DNA of 64,000 nt from Isoetes taiwanensis (Eukaryota > Streptophyta > Lycopodiopsida > Isoetales > Isoetaceae). The notes under the pieces were generated by a model. It saw only the letters and a program-made list of their open reading frames with translations, was not told where the DNA came from and ran no database searches. A program made the translations under genes and the position numbers. Shown here piece after piece: positions 11,050 through 22,440 of this stretch. Within the stretch, counting starts at the first letter, position 1. The number at the start of each line of letters is the position of its first letter. The stretch covers positions 1,126,010-1,190,009 of the forward strand of contig JAJEKV010000096.1 of the NCBI GenBank assembly GCA_021234155.1, read 5' to 3'.

Positions 11050-12610
11050 GTGCTTCCTTGGTTTAGGAATTCGAAGAGAGGGTTAATCCCTTTTCAAATC
11101 TGTACTCTTTTTCTAGGTAGCTGCCTCTTCACTTGCAAATTTCCACTTTATCAAGTGTTATTTGCACGCAGCTCCACATGTGACTATTGAATCCTTTGAT
11201 AGGAGATCCTTTTTAGAGTCCAAGGGTTGTTTCCCATCCTTGAGCTTAGGATGATGGTGATCCTGGAAAAGAACTGCTGCATTAGGAACATAACACTTAA
11301 ACAAACTATCATGATAGATTTCATGAACTGTTAAGTGTGGAGGAAGCTCTAGCCCATCTAGGGGCTAAATTCTTTGTCGTTCCAATACTAAATTTGCCTT
11401 TCTGAACTATAATCTTGGTCATACATCATCCTACTTTTCAAAATTCATGTTTGTGTAATGCTTATCTGCATAGGCCTTTTGCCTCTTGTTCGCGCTTACA
11501 GAATGCATTCCCTTGCTTCCTTTATACTAGCTTCTATGTCTTGGAGAAAATCTTGTGCCAATTGTGCTTTGGATACTGGGCCTTGCCATGTCACTGGAAT
11601 TAAGCAGCGGTATCCATACATTAACATGAAGTGTCCATATTTGTAGCTGAGTGCTTAGTAATATTATAAGTGAATTCATCTAAATAGATGCATGATTCTC
11701 ACTTCTTACTTGCCCTTAACATACATTTTCAGCATATCTTCGAGCAGTCTATTCAATCATTTTTTCTGGCTCTTTGTTTGTAGATGGTATGTTATACTCA
11801 TATGTAGTTTGGTACCGACTGTTTGGCATAATGCCTTTTGAAATTTTCGCGTGAATTAGGTCTCGGTCAGAGACTATACTTCTTGACATACTATGCAACT
11901 TAAAGATGTTGGTGATGAATAGAACTGTCGTTTCTGTTGTGATTGTTTTCTTACATGATACAAAGTATGATAGCATGAATAACAAGCCACTACCATGAGG
12001 ATGCTTTCATCCTCTTTCCTTGTCATATAGGCAGTCATGTGATAAAGATTTGGGGAACATGCGTTCTACTTACGGATTGACACCTCAATAATAATTGTGG
12101 ATGTCATCCATCTTAGCAGCTCGATCTTTATTATATGCATTATTGAACATACTTTGCAATGTGTTTCTTCATACCTGTCCAAATGTAGCTTCATCTTTTG
12201 GCGGCATACATATGATCAAATCCTAGATGGCTTGCTGTTGGTGCATCATGCAACTTATAAAAATTTTGATCTTTGATCTCCTTATCATAGGGTATGCATA
12301 AAGGTCCATATCTTGTGGCACATTGAGTGTGCCTTATATGGCTTTGAAGAAATTATCTTTCACTACTTTCCGAGTGATAGAGTTTAATGTATCGTCGGAG
12401 CCTACAATCAGTGCTGAGCATTTCATTCACTATGGCAATCCTGAGAGTGCATCGACAACAACAATCAAATTGCTGGCCTTCTAATGATCTCAAAGGGTGA
12501 TAGGCTTGCATCATCTCTGTCGTCTTCATTGTCTCATGCATAAGACTAGTTGAGTGGAAAATGTTTCAATCCCTTATGATCCATGAAGTTGGGAAATGAA
12601 GCATTCAAAA
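11050..12610 (-). pseudogene. Ty3/gypsy pol, 3' half: RNase H end, integrase, chromodomain-like tail
   Basis: Reading the minus strand, the blocks follow gypsy pol order. An RNase H end around 12600 has MDHKGLKHF. The VVVDALSRI linker follows near 12450. An integrase zinc-binding region near 12250 resembles the H2C2 domain (HDAPTASHLGF, YIWTGMKKHI). The integrase core near 11880 has HSMSRSIVSDRD. Near 11310 comes FHEIYHDSLFKCYVP, then a chromodomain-like LIKWKFASEEAAT near 11150. Many stops and frameshifts mean it is dead. It belongs with the RT half at 14126-14807, from which a LINE separates it. The chromodomain-like tail suggests a chromovirus. Confidence 0.85.
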
Positions 12611-14004
12611 AATGTCTCTATATCTTAGATGATCTTATTATAGCCAAGAGTTTTTTCTCATATTTGAGGGCTGCCGTGGCAGAACTTTATTCAGAAGTTG
12701 TTGTCAAATTATCCAAACATGCAGACATTGATATTCACAGCACCATAGGCGTGAGACAGGGGTGTCCTTTGTCTCCGACACTTTTTGGCATTTATATCGA
12801 TGAATTGGATACATGGATGCAGCAGAGATGCTTGTTTGGTACGGATATGGGAGGCTACCTGCTGCAAATGCTCTTGTACGCAGATGATGTCATTTTGGTA
12901 TCTACATCTAGATGTGGCCTGCAGGAGATGTTACACCATTTAGAGCAATTTTGCAGTGAGAAGGCAATGTCAGTAAACTTAACCAAGACAAAAGTGATGG
13001 TCGTTGGGACCGTAGACCGTCCTCTTTTCTTCTATAAGGATCAGCCCCTGGAAAATGTAAACAGTTATAAATATTTAGGCTTGGAATTTGATGCAAGATA
13101 TTCATGGAACATATGTGTTGACAAACGGGTATCAGGAGGGAAGAAAGCCCTGTACGCTATGATGAATAGATGTTGGAGCGCAAATTTGTCTAGTTGGCTA
13201 CTGAGGAAGACTCTATTCAAGACTCTTGTTCAAACAGTGGTACTGTATGGTTCTCCGATTTGGGGACCTAGCCTATCTGCGAGACAATGGAAGCGAATTG
13301 AGTCCGTTTTGAAAGTATTTCTGGTAGAAGAATTGGGTGTGAAATCTCAGACACCATTTGCCATTATGCTTGCGGAGGCGGCTATGCTTCCGTTGGAAGT
13401 TGAAGCTCTGTGTCAAGCCATAAATTTTGCTAACAGGGTCAAGCTGCAGCCCGCTCATAGACCTTCAAAAATTGCTTATGAGCAATCCCAGGCATCGGGT
13501 TGGGGCCAAGATTTGATGAAGTGGGCGGCGAGTTGGGGTATAACAGAAGAAAATTGGCCGGACTCGGAGCTGGGGGTGCGGGATTTGGTGCAGGAACTTG
13601 CGCTTTCTAGATTATGGCAATTGAAGGGAAGTAGAATGCAGCAATATCTGGATGAAATAAATCAGATGGTTATTTACAGTGAACACGATTATCTGAATTC
13701 AAACATACCAAGATATTTGAAACATATGGTGGCAAGGTACAGGATGAGTTCCCATCACCTGAGGTCAGAAACGGGCAGATGGTCAGGGGTACCGAAGGAA
13801 AACAGGTTATGCTCATTCTGCACACATGGAAGTATTGAGGATGAAAAACATGTTTTGCTAGAATGTCCTGCTTATGCACATATCAGGATGAAATATGGTG
13901 TAGACATTGCGCGATTTCACTTGATTTTTGAGATGGAACCATATACTCTTGGTAGATTTATCAAGGATATAGATTCCCATCATTCTTTTCTTTCAAATTT
14001 ATGA
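12583..14004 (+). pseudogene. LINE ORF2 fragment: RT, connector and C-terminal Cys motif
   Basis: A 473-codon open frame holds the C-terminal two-thirds of a non-LTR retrotransposon ORF2. The RT motifs are GVRQGCPLSPTLFGIYIDEL and LLYADDVILV. An NLTKTKV block and a connector follow, then a C-terminal Cys/His motif (RLCSFCTHG...DEKHVLLECP). The endonuclease and the first RT motifs are missing, so the element is 5'-truncated as is usual for LINEs. The first ~55 bases of the frame are gypsy sequence read in reverse, so the LINE itself starts near 12640. It is closely related to the larger LINE at 16412-21955. Confidence 0.85.
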
Positions 14005-14088
14005 AGTTTTTACACTGTACATTTGCTGCCCCATGACCTTAAGGTCCAAAAAGGGCATGATTCAATACATTATTATTATTATTATATG
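12640..14088 (+). mobile_element. 5'-truncated LINE with (ATT)n tail inserted in gypsy
   Basis: The element interrupts the gypsy RNase H region: gypsy peptide signal is present on both sides (RHFLNASFPNFMDHKGLKH at the left, LLQMIQRSS at the right). After the stop at 14004 a short 3' UTR ends in a (ATT)n run at about 14069-14088, a microsatellite-type tail rather than poly(A). No unambiguous target duplication was found, so the 5' boundary is approximate. Confidence 0.75.
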
Positions 14089-14125
14089 TTGGTACATCGA
14101 CTCTGGGCCATTGAACTTCTTTGAA

Positions 14126-14860
14126 TCATTTGCAATAACTCGGCTTTCTTGTGTTAGGACCGCTCTGGGTTTTCACATTGCATGCATCGGTGACTAGCTC
14201 GTAGGGCTTCTCTGGATCGGATAGAATCAATAGCGATGATTGAATCTTTTCTAAAATTTGGTGATTGCACTTTTTTGGCCATGTTCCATCCCATTTCCTA
14301 CCATTCTTCTTTGTGGTTCCCACCAAAGATGATGCTTTGCTCGAGTAATATTTCATGAACTTGTGGTAATAGCTAGCTAGGACTAAGAAGCTTTCTACTT
14401 TCCCTATGCTCTTGGCTTTGGCCATTTCTCTTGATCTTGACTCAGTTAATGGATAAGCCTTTAGCTCCAACTATGTGGCCTAAATACTTCATGCTTAATA
14501 TTGCAAATAGGCACTTGTTTCTTTTTGCATAGCTTGGTCTTCTAAGAACATTGAATACTTGCCTCAAATTTGTCACATGCTGGGCCATGGACTTGGAATA
14601 AGCATGCACATTGTCAAAGAATGTTATTATTATTGATTTATTCAAATAGTCGCGAAAGATATCATTCATCAAGCACATGATTGTTGTTGGTGCATTACAT
14701 AACCCAAAAGGCATGACCGTGAACTCATAGTGCCCATACTGCATCTTGAAAGCAATTTTACGCCTTGCGCAATTTGATGCCAATTCTAATTCTAATCTGT
14801 TATTCAAGGGTATAACAAGGATTTTCCAATTTCGACACCTTGAATGGGGTCTGTCAAAGG
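14126..14860 (-). pseudogene. Ty3/gypsy pol, 5' half: reverse transcriptase
   Basis: Minus-strand gypsy RT in two frames. 14807-14442 contains KIAFKMQYGHYEFTVMPFGL, NAPTTIM, a degenerate active site (IIITFFDNVHAYSKS, where YIDD or FFDD is expected) and MKYLGHIVG. 14470-14126 continues with the RT-RNase H connection (FLVLASYYHKFM...SSLVGTTKK...W) and the start of RNase H (ELVTDAC). There is one frameshift between the two frames. Gag and protease are absent, because the sequence to the right belongs to an unrelated duplicated segment. Confidence 0.85.
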
Positions 14861-15240
14861 GGATCCCATTGAATACGAAAGGGATTCAACATGTTTAATG
14901 GATTTGATGCAAGATTTGAAGGCCAAAATAGATCAACTATGAAAATTAGTACAAGAGGTTGTTGCAAAGAACAAAGCCTTGATTGCCTAGAATGCAAAAT
15001 TAAAGAAAGCTCTGACTGAACAAGAGGAGATCGCTCATGATGCAAATTTAGAGCATGACATTGCAAATCTCAAGGTAAATTTGGCAAAGTGATACTACCA
15101 AACTCGCAATGGAGATGTGCCAGCAGAAAATTTCAGAGGAGTCCATGGATAAAAAGTCAGGAGCTCGTAATCTCAAAGTCTCGAGCATCGAAGAACATGA
15201 ATTGGAGAATATGGATGAGGTAATTGAATATTTCTCTTCA
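14861..15240 (+). pseudogene. Decayed coiled-coil ORF (retroelement ORF1-like)
   Basis: On the plus strand a heptad-rich frame reads LMQDLKAKIDQL, LVQEVVAKNKALIA, NAKLKKALTEQEEI and DIANLKVNLAK, broken by several stop codons. In both tandem copies that follow, the continuation contains VKFKDEEARNKVFQNR and LKGHKIWIDSDLTLAQLE, which resembles the RNA-binding segment of L1-type ORF1 proteins that follows a coiled coil. The family assignment is by pattern only and the frame is dead here. Confidence 0.35.
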
Positions 15241-15319
15241 AGGATATAATGCACTTTCATACTTTGAAAATAGTATTTACAAAAAAACTTAGAAGTCTCG
15301 ACAATATTAGCATGCTGAT

Positions 15320-16127
15320 GATGTGGTGGTGCAGGTTTGGAAGGTTCATCCGGATGTTGTGTCTTCTTGTTTTGTGCGGTCTTGTTACCGGGTGTTGGTT
15401 ATTCATGACACTCTGCCCCCTTCAGGCAAGTGGTCTATGCAGCTTCCGGGTTCTCGATGGCACTCGGTTTGGATGTGGACATGGAGCTCACTTCCCCCAC
15501 CGAAGGTTAGGGTGCTTCTGTGGCAGGTGGTGCACCGCTGTATCAGGGTGAATGTCCTTGTGAGTCAGTTTAGGCTGGGTGTGAGCCCTCTTTGCCCTTG
15601 TTGTGGCCTTCATCGTGAGACTGTGGAGCATTGTCTGGTTTTATGCCCTCACTTGCAGGCTGCCTGGGATTGGGTCAGGGCTCTATTTCAGGTGAGATTG
15701 ACTAGCCAGCAGTTGCTGCTTCATGTGTATCCTGGTGCTTGGCCGCTCTTGCGGCAGCAAGCCTTGCATCTGTGCGTGGCTTGGTTGGTGTGGTTGATTT
15801 GGAAGCGGCGGCGGTTGTGGATCTTTCAGGGGATTCAGCAGCCTGCAGCCTCTCTGATTCCTCGACTCAGGTACAAGCTATTTCAAAGCTTTCTGGTATT
15901 CCCGGGATTAGTAGAGCGGAAGTTTGCCATTTGGCGGGACTTCTTGGGTGTTGTAGATGGTGATGGTCAGTTTGTACAGCAGTAGAGTTGGAGTTTTTTT
16001 GTGAGTTTGTTGTGGAGTGTCGAGGTATCGCTGTCTCTTTGGGGCAGTTCTCCTTCCTCCTCACTTGCTTTGTAACATTACCATTCTTTTAATATATTGA
16101 TGACACAGTTCTTCAAAAAAAAAAAAA
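15320..16127 (+). mobile_element. 5'-truncated LINE, poly(A) tail, 16-17-bp target duplication
   Basis: The sequence AATATTAGCATGCTGAT occurs at 15303-15319 and again at 16128-16144 after an A-run. It occurs once, as AATATTAATATGCTGAT, at the matching place in the uninterrupted unit 2. This is a classic target-primed insertion. The insert is the last 808 bp of a LINE. It encodes a zf-RVT-like C-terminus: PPPKVRVLLWQVVHRC, then CPCCGLHRETVEHCLVLCPH, then W...L in the plus frame from about 15323 to 15985, followed by a ~140-bp 3' UTR. The poly(A) tail sets it apart from the microsatellite-tailed LINEs nearby. Confidence 0.9.
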
Positions 16128-16590
16128 AATATTAGCATGCTGATTTTTGTCAGATTTAAGGATGAAGAAGCAAGAAATAAGGTATTTCAAAATAGAGCTT
16201 CCGTTATCCAGACTTAACTCCTGCACAATTAGAAGTCAAGAAAAAAGAATCGATAAATCATCTTAATAATCTAAAGTCGTTGTCCAAGTCATGACTCATT
16301 GCAATGACTTTGGCCTCTTCATCAGTCAACCCTACATAAACATGGGCTTCTACACTTTTCCACACCTCATTTTTGCTTTCTTCTTTTAAGCGTTCTTTCC
16401 TTGGATTCTAAGCACCCTTTAGGCAGCCAGAGACCCCTTAGACTTTGGCACCCCCAAAACCCCCAAACCCCCAAAAGGTGCTCTGCCCACCTTTCTGAGT
16501 TCCCAAATTGGATTCTAAGCACCCTTTAGGCAACCAGAGACCCCTCAAACTTTGGAACCCCAGCCACAGACCCCTCAAACTTTGAAACTC

Positions 16591-17046
16591 ATGGCCACGG
16601 AAGATGGGCCAGCCTGGGAAACTCAAGGCGAGGGGCCGCCGCGCAAACGGTCCCGATCAGCCATCATGGACAGGGGAGAGTCATCCTCCATGAAGAAGGA
16701 AGCTCGAGCTAAGGCTAAGGCCCCCTCAGCGAGGCCAGCCCGGTCGGAAGGGATTGATTGCTCAGACCACATAGGAACTCCTGCCTCGGCAGAGGATTGG
16801 AACCGTGTCAAAGCGGGAGTGGAGGCTAACAGTGCTCGTATTGAGGCTAACAGTGCCCGCCTGGCTGGTATGACAGTGGAGATGGAGTCCTCGGCATCCC
16901 ATGTGCTCAAAAGGCAAATGGTGGTCGAGAAGAACCGCATCACAGGTCTGGAGACCCGCACGCTGCATGTGGAAGATGGCCTTGGCCTGGCACACTTTGA
17001 GCGGCAACAGCCCGTGCAGAGGTCACCGACATGCGGGCCCACCTAG
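16591..17046 (+). pseudogene. LINE ORF1 (N-terminal part, coiled coil)
   Basis: The first in-frame ATG after the repeated 5' UTR is at 16591 (MATEDGPAWETQGEGPP). It is followed by a basic, Ser/Ala/Lys-rich region and a helical segment (VKAGVEANSARIEANSARLA...VVEKNRITGLETRTLHVED) likely to be a coiled coil. ORF1 proteins of LINEs bind element RNA. The frame stops at 17046. A second frame (17031-17354) continues with basic residues, so a frameshift is likely. The stretch 17355-18155 shows no intact ORF1 continuation. Confidence 0.5.
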
Positions 17047-18155
17047 ACTCGTGGTTCATCACTCGACACCATGGCACGGTGAAAGGGAGCGCCAATGCAG
17101 AGAGACGATGGTCATGGTGTCTCTGGCCAGTCCGAGGTGGAGGCAGCCACCACCATGGCACGAGGAAGCGCAGACGCTTCTTGCGCATGCGGCCGCATAC
17201 GGCCGGATCTTCGAGTAAGATCGGAACAAAGAAGCCCGCCCTCGACCGCGGTGTCGGGGGCTCGAAACGCGCTCGCTACCGTGAGCCTCGAGCTCCGGGG
17301 GTTGCTGAGGCAACCATCCATAGACGAGCCGGGTCTCCCTACCGAGGTTCATAGTCACCGCAAAGGCGAGGAGAGATGGCTGGGCCAGAGCCCCCGAAGA
17401 GCCGTGGTTCCCGACTTCACAGGGGGCGAGCGCCTGCACCGCTACCCGCCACGGCCTCCACGCCGCAGCCGGCCCCCGCGATCCCGCCGCCCTGCGCCCC
17501 TCCAACCACTCCACGCCATCCCAGCCACCACCACCCCCAAAGATAGACTGGGACGGTCCTCGCCCACCTTTGACCCGGCAGTCGGAACTCGGGGAGCGCA
17601 GCGGAGGCCCTGTCCGTAGTTGAGGCATGCGAACAGGGGAGAGTCTCGCCCACAACATCCGAACACACATTCTCGTCGGATGACATTCCGAGGCCAGTTC
17701 ACATTTCTCGGGCAGCGTCATGGGGCTCGGGCCACCGTCGCGTGACCGCATTGTCATATTCACGGTTCGCGGATGCGCAGTGCGTGATGCCATATTGCAC
17801 CGAGCCCGATGCTTGAAGGGGACATCCCCATGCGTGGGCCGGGACCTCACACCCGTGCAGCGGGAGAGGCACGCAGACAAGAGCTTGTCGGGGTCCGAGG
17901 CATTCGCCAGCGAGGGTGCCGCAGGATTGGTTCGGCGGGGATGCACATTTTTCGGCGGACACGCTCTGCTGCCGGACCCCGTAGCCCCAACCGCGGTACA
18001 AGTGGCCCCCTTACGCTTCCCCTACCACGGCCCCCTTCTCCTGCTCCTACTCCTGCTCCCTCCACGACCCGTGCCCTCTCGACCACATCTTTTTTGCCTC
18101 CGCTCCATCTACTTCTCCCTCGACCTCTGCTTCTGTCCTTCCCCACGACTTCGTT

Positions 18156-19122
18156 TTGCGATACCATCCCTGGCCGACAAATAGGAATTGTGCCTCCGGG
18201 GTGGTCTCATGGAATTGTCGAGGCTTCCCTTGGCGTAAGGGGGCGGTCCAACTTTCGCGGGCGGCCGATATGGATCTCATCTTCCTCATGGAGACATGGG
18301 AGCATCTTTGGGCACATGCTACGATCTGCCAGGGTTACCAACATTTCTCGGTCTTCAATACATGCGGGGACGGAGGGGGTCATGGTGGAGTGGCTTGCTA
18401 CTACCGCACAACCTTGGCACATTCGGTTACCCTCCGTAAGACGAGCGCACACAAACGGTACTTGTGGGTTCGTGTGCATAATACCGGTGGCAACCCTCTT
18501 TTTCCGGCGCTTGTTATTTCCCTCACGCAGAGCACCTTCTATCGCACCCACCCGACGGGACAGATGGACCCTTATGTCGATCTATATGATGACATACAAA
18601 GAGCACCAGCAGGTTGGGTAGGGTCGTCCTTCTTGGAGATTTCAATGCACCTTACGGAGTAGAGCAGCCCATGCGACTTGACCCCCTCGGCGACGATGTC
18701 CCGCAGCTTCCCCCACGTAAGCAACCCCGCCACGAGGGATCGGATGACGGCCTGTGTCACTCGCTTTGGCGCATGATTTGCTCTGCTATGTGGTATTTTT
18801 TTGACTTGATAATTTGCAATGGCTCCTCGCAAAAAGGCCCGATTCTCGCAAGTGCACATGCGCACATGACAATCGTGGGGAGGGTCGGTGTGGTGAACTA
18901 TGTGCTTGTAGTTGCCCAAGATATGCATCTCATCGACCGTTTCCCGGGTGGGCACGACATATCGGGATGAGGAGGTCGACTTCGGATCACCTCCCACTTT
19001 ATTTCGACCGGTTTGGCAAGCCGCCCGAACCCCCACTATGCCAGCCCCTCGCCCCTCGGTTGAGACTAGATTATGAGCGTGCAGAGGACTATGCCGAGGT
19101 GCTTATGGGCGCCCTCCCGTAA
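18156..19122 (+). pseudogene. LINE ORF2 endonuclease domain (frameshifted)
   Basis: The APE-type endonuclease is spread over three frames. It opens with VVSWNCRGFPWRKGA and DLIFLMETWEH (18200-18300). GGVACYYR follows near 18390, VVLLGDFNAPYG near 18625 (the GDFN motif), and MRRSTSDHLPLYFDRFG near 18965-19010 (the SDHxPL motif that ends the domain). In LINEs this domain nicks target DNA to prime reverse transcription. At least two frameshifts inactivate it. Confidence 0.8.
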
Positions 19123-19472
19123 TTGCGGACCTCCACACTAGAGCAAAGGAGATGACCCGGTGACTTCGCTATTACGAGATGCAGCCGACCGGAGGTGCTT
19201 TTAGCGGGCCTCCCCTGCGTCGCTCGTGGTCGGCAACATTCCCTGCGTAACCGATGGTTTGATGCGGAGTGTAAAGAACATAGCGGCAGCCCGCCGCGAT
19301 ACGGATCCAGTGCCCTTGCCAGCCACCACGATCTGCATCGCGCCAAGGAGACAAAGGCGGTATCTTGCCGAGCATCCGGGGAGATGTTCGCCTGTTGGAC
19401 ACTCATCCTCGAACCTTTTGGCGCAGAGTGCTTCAAGGCCAGCCCAGCCTCTGAGGGGGACATCACACCGGC

Positions 19473-21118
19473 GTGGGAATGGTGATTTGGCGGCTCTATG
19501 ACCCGCCGGGGGGCTGGCGTGCGCCCATACCCCCACAGGATGGCCCCCCATTGGTTCTCGTGGAGGAGGATGTTGAGGAGGGCCTGCAACGGCTGGCTAA
19601 TGGGAAGGCAGCTGACCTCGATGGTATGCAGGCCGAGTTACTCAAATGGGCAGGGCAGCCGCTTGTGCCGGTCCTCACTACCCTATTCAACAGAGCATTG
19701 CAGGAAGGTCTCCCCCGACAATGGACCACAAGCAGGGTTGTTCCCGGGTGAAAGCATGTTAGGGCCTACATAAAAAATTACCAAAAAGGTACTTTTCAAA
19801 AGTACATAATTGTATTTTAAAGTACCTAGACTACAAGATTGACTAAAAGAAATTGTGTTATATTCAAGAGTAGTAGTACATACATGTTGTAAGGTACTTT
19901 GTGATGTCAAGAAGATGTTAAGAACTCAAATATATCATCATCTTTGACTACCCATAGTATTTTCCAGGTAGTTTCCAAAACATGTAGGCCCTAACATGCT
20001 CTTACCCTCCCATTCACAAGGCGGGCGACCCACACTGTCCGGCCAATTACCGGACGATCATGGTCAGTTCAGTATTTGCCAAACTGTTGGCTAGCATTCT
20101 CGAGCAGCAGTTGACACGCTGGGCAGAGGCCGCAGATGTGCGGGCCCTCACACAGGCAGGCTTTAGACCCCGCCACTCAACGATTGACCATATCTTTACA
20201 CTGCGGGCACTGATTGAAGACAGCCGGAATCATCGGCAGGACTTGTATTGCTGCTTTGTGGACTTCGCGAAGGCTTTTGATACGGTTCCCCGGGAAAAGC
20301 TGTGGGCTAGACTGCGTCAACTGGGGCTCCCGCTGCCTGTGCAGAATGCCATATACAGGTTGTATGAGAGTTGTTTTGGCAGGATGCAGCCGACGGGCCA
20401 AGCATTCACCAGTAGTATCGGGGTCCGGCAGGGTTGCCCCCTCTCGCCAACACTTTTTGGCCTCTACATTGATCAGTTAGAGCCCTGGCTTACTGAGCAT
20501 GGGGGGGATGGCATACAGCTTTTGCACCAGGTCATCCGCCAGCTCATCTATGCGGACGATGTTGGCCTGCTGGCCCACACCCCAGAAGCTATGCAGTCTC
20601 ACTTGGATGCCCTAGACACATTTTGTCAGGCTACAGACATGCGCGTGAATCTGGCCAAGACCAGGGTGGTTCTCATATCCTCTTCACGTCACCCCATGCC
20701 TCCTGCACTCACATATCGGGGGCAGCCTGTGGACGTCACGCCCACCTACAAGTACCTAGGGGTGGAGTTCCCCTCCTCGCTCTGCTGGGAGGCGTCTATC
20801 CGCTTGCGGGTGGCAGCAGGCCGGAAGCGCTTTATGCCATGCGAGAACAACAGCCACCGGGCGAGCTCTATGATTGGGGCATCGGTCCACATCTGTTCGA
20901 ACCGGGTCGAGCCCGTCATCCTTCAGACGGGTCGAGGTTTGGGGGCCCGGCGTCTCTATGGCGACTGGAATGACTTGGAGCAGGTCGCGAAGGCATTTTT
21001 GGCACGGGCACTTGGGGTGAAACCTTGGTCCCCCTATCGATTCTGCTGCAGGAAACTGGATTCTTGCCACTTCAGCGGGCAGCCCTTGATAGACACATTG
21101 TCTATTTTCAGAAAGTAG
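19473..21118 (+). pseudogene. LINE ORF2 reverse transcriptase
   Basis: The pre-RT part (19473-19751) has LVEEDVEEGLQRLANGKAADLDGMQAELLKW and LPRQWTTSRVVP. The frame then breaks at the 248-bp inverted-repeat insertion. RT resumes at about 20010 with IHKAGDP, ANYRTIMVSSVFAKLL, QAGFRPRHSTIDHIF, CFVDFAKAFDTVPR, GVRQGCPLSPTLFGLY, LIYADDVGLLAH (catalytic DD intact) and YKYLGVEF, open to 21118. A stop in the connector ends the frame. Its RT is clearly the same family as the truncated LINE at 12583-14004. Confidence 0.9.
19753..20000. mobile_element. 248-bp MITE with 19-bp TIRs inside the LINE RT
   Basis: The ends are perfect inverted repeats of AGCATGTTAGGGCCTACAT (19753-19771 and 19982-20000). The interior is AT-rich and non-coding, in sharp contrast with the GC-rich LINE. 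It splits the RT frame between SRVVP and IHKAGDP. No clear target duplication is visible, because the sequence next to each end is itself part of the palindrome, so the superfamily is left open. Internal TA or TTA next to GGGCC could fit Tc1/mariner or Harbinger. Confidence 0.75.
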
Positions 21119-21339
21119 TTACTATGGGTGATGCTCGGCTCCCGCACCCGCTTACTTGTGGCAATGGGTCCCTTGCGGCTTAGGGCTGTTGGAGGGGTAA
21201 GAGACATCGATGGTTCGCCCGATGGAACGTCAGGGGGAGCACAGATGCGTCTGTGGGACCTGGCCCGTCGTGGCGGCCTAGCGGGAGTATCTAGACGCTT
21301 GCTTCCTTGGCAAGCTCACGGGACCCGGGCGCTCTAGAG

Positions 21340-21955
21340 CAGGTCAAAACGGCCCATTACAAGGAGCACATCAACCACAGAAGTTAGCCCGGCCCACAAA
21401 TCTACCTGCGTTCCCAGCTGCCCCTGAAAAAGCGCAGACTCATTGCCTCCATTCGCACAGGTGCCCACCATCTTCGCATCGAGACGGGCAGGTGGATTGG
21501 GGAGCCCCGCCAGGACAGGCTCTGTCAGTGCTGTCAAGCGGGTGCCATTGAGGATGAGTCTCACACTTTCCAGAGTTGCCCAGCGTTCAGTCACATCCGA
21601 GCCAGATACGCTCCCTTAGTACGGCCGGACTTGCCCTTACATTTGCTGATGAACACACCGTCAGTACGTGCCCTGGGGTCGTACATTCAGGAGGTGCTGG
21701 ACCTGCGAGGTCACCTTTGCCCCCGCCTGGCTGCTCGTTGATTGGGCACTACGGGTGCGGTGCATGACTGTATATATTTGGGTGTTTCTGCATTGTATAT
21801 GTTAGCACAGTTTGTCAACAGGCTGATTGCTGCCACGGTTTTTCCCTCGAAAACCCTTCGGGGCGGGGGTTTTTTAATCCGGGCAGTAATCCGCTTGCTG
21901 CGTTTTTGTATTGGGTCCCATAGACCGATTGGTCTCCGTGGACGATAAAAGTACC
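21340..21955 (+). pseudogene. LINE ORF2 C-terminal Cys motif and 3' UTR
   Basis: After several frameshifts a block at 21400-21730 encodes QLPLKKRRLI.. and RWIGEPRQDRLCQCCQAG, then IEDESHTFQSCPAF, a Cys/His motif like the one in the LINE at 12583 (CSFCTHG, HVLLECP). The 3' UTR runs to the (TTCC)n tail and contains a GC-rich hairpin near 21850-21880. Confidence 0.7.
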
Positions 21956-21959
21956 TTCC

Positions 21960-22440
21960 TTCCTTCCTTCCTTCCTTGCCTTGTAGCTGTGGATGCCACC
22001 ACGAACATAATAAGTGTAATCTTCTCTCACCATTACCACAATGGAGGACAAGTGAGCATGTGAATTTATCCTCATTCTCTACTTCAGGATTGCACATGTG
22101 CAGCATAAAATTTTCTGACTTGAAACACTCTTAAGTATGTTTATGGATAGGGAAATTGTCTTCTTAAGCAGCTTTGTTTCATTCATCTTCTTTAGAAGAG
22201 TGATAGACTTGTCAGCCCCTTTTAGCACCAGGTGATTTTTGAAGAGCTGCTGCCAATTCCTGAATGGTAAGTGCCTTTGTTGTTCTATATTTTGTTGCTT
22301 ATGCTTTAGAAGGTCTTGATTTCCTTGTAGAAAGCGAGAGGGTACCACATGCTCTTTACCATGACCTTTTGATTGCAAGAATAAAAGATGCCAAAATATC
22401 CATGATGTCTTGCACGTTTGTTCAGCCTCAAAATGATATA
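21960..22440 (-). pseudogene. Unit-1 copy of the duplicated Cys-motif ORF (decayed)
   Basis: This is the paralogue of the open frame at 34159-34728. Minus-strand blocks match it: GHHGYFGIFYSC, VMVKSMWYPLA, VLKGADKSITLLKKMNE, and CNPEVENEDKFTCSLVL followed by CGNGERRLHLLCSWWHP. A one-base deletion next to the first Cys pair and other indels break the frame. Both copies kept the Cys-containing part, so it is probably the more constrained end. Confidence 0.5.

Larger units (their letters stand above)
16412..21955 (+). mobile_element. Near full-length LINE (~5.5 kb), (CCTT)n tail
   Basis: The insertion sits between TTTTAAGC.TTCTTTCCTT (left) and CCTTCCTTGCCTTGTAGC (right). In unit 2 the same flanks are continuous (TTTTAAGCATTATTTTCTTGCC). 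The 5' UTR has two copies of TTGGATTCTAAGCACCC (about 16401 and 16507). ORF1, an endonuclease-RT ORF2 and a C-terminal Cys motif follow, then a 3' UTR ending in TTCC repeats (21955-21977). Base composition is much more GC-rich than the flanks. It is broken by frameshifts, an RT-region insertion (19753-20000) and stops. Confidence 0.85.

Noticed and set aside
18572-19729. Minus-strand open frames across the LINE
   Set aside because: Shadows of the GC-rich plus-strand LINE ORF2.
16412-21955. GC-rich block that could be bacterial contamination
   Set aside because: It encodes a LINE endonuclease and reverse transcriptase and is inserted in a segment whose empty site is present at 34180-34200.
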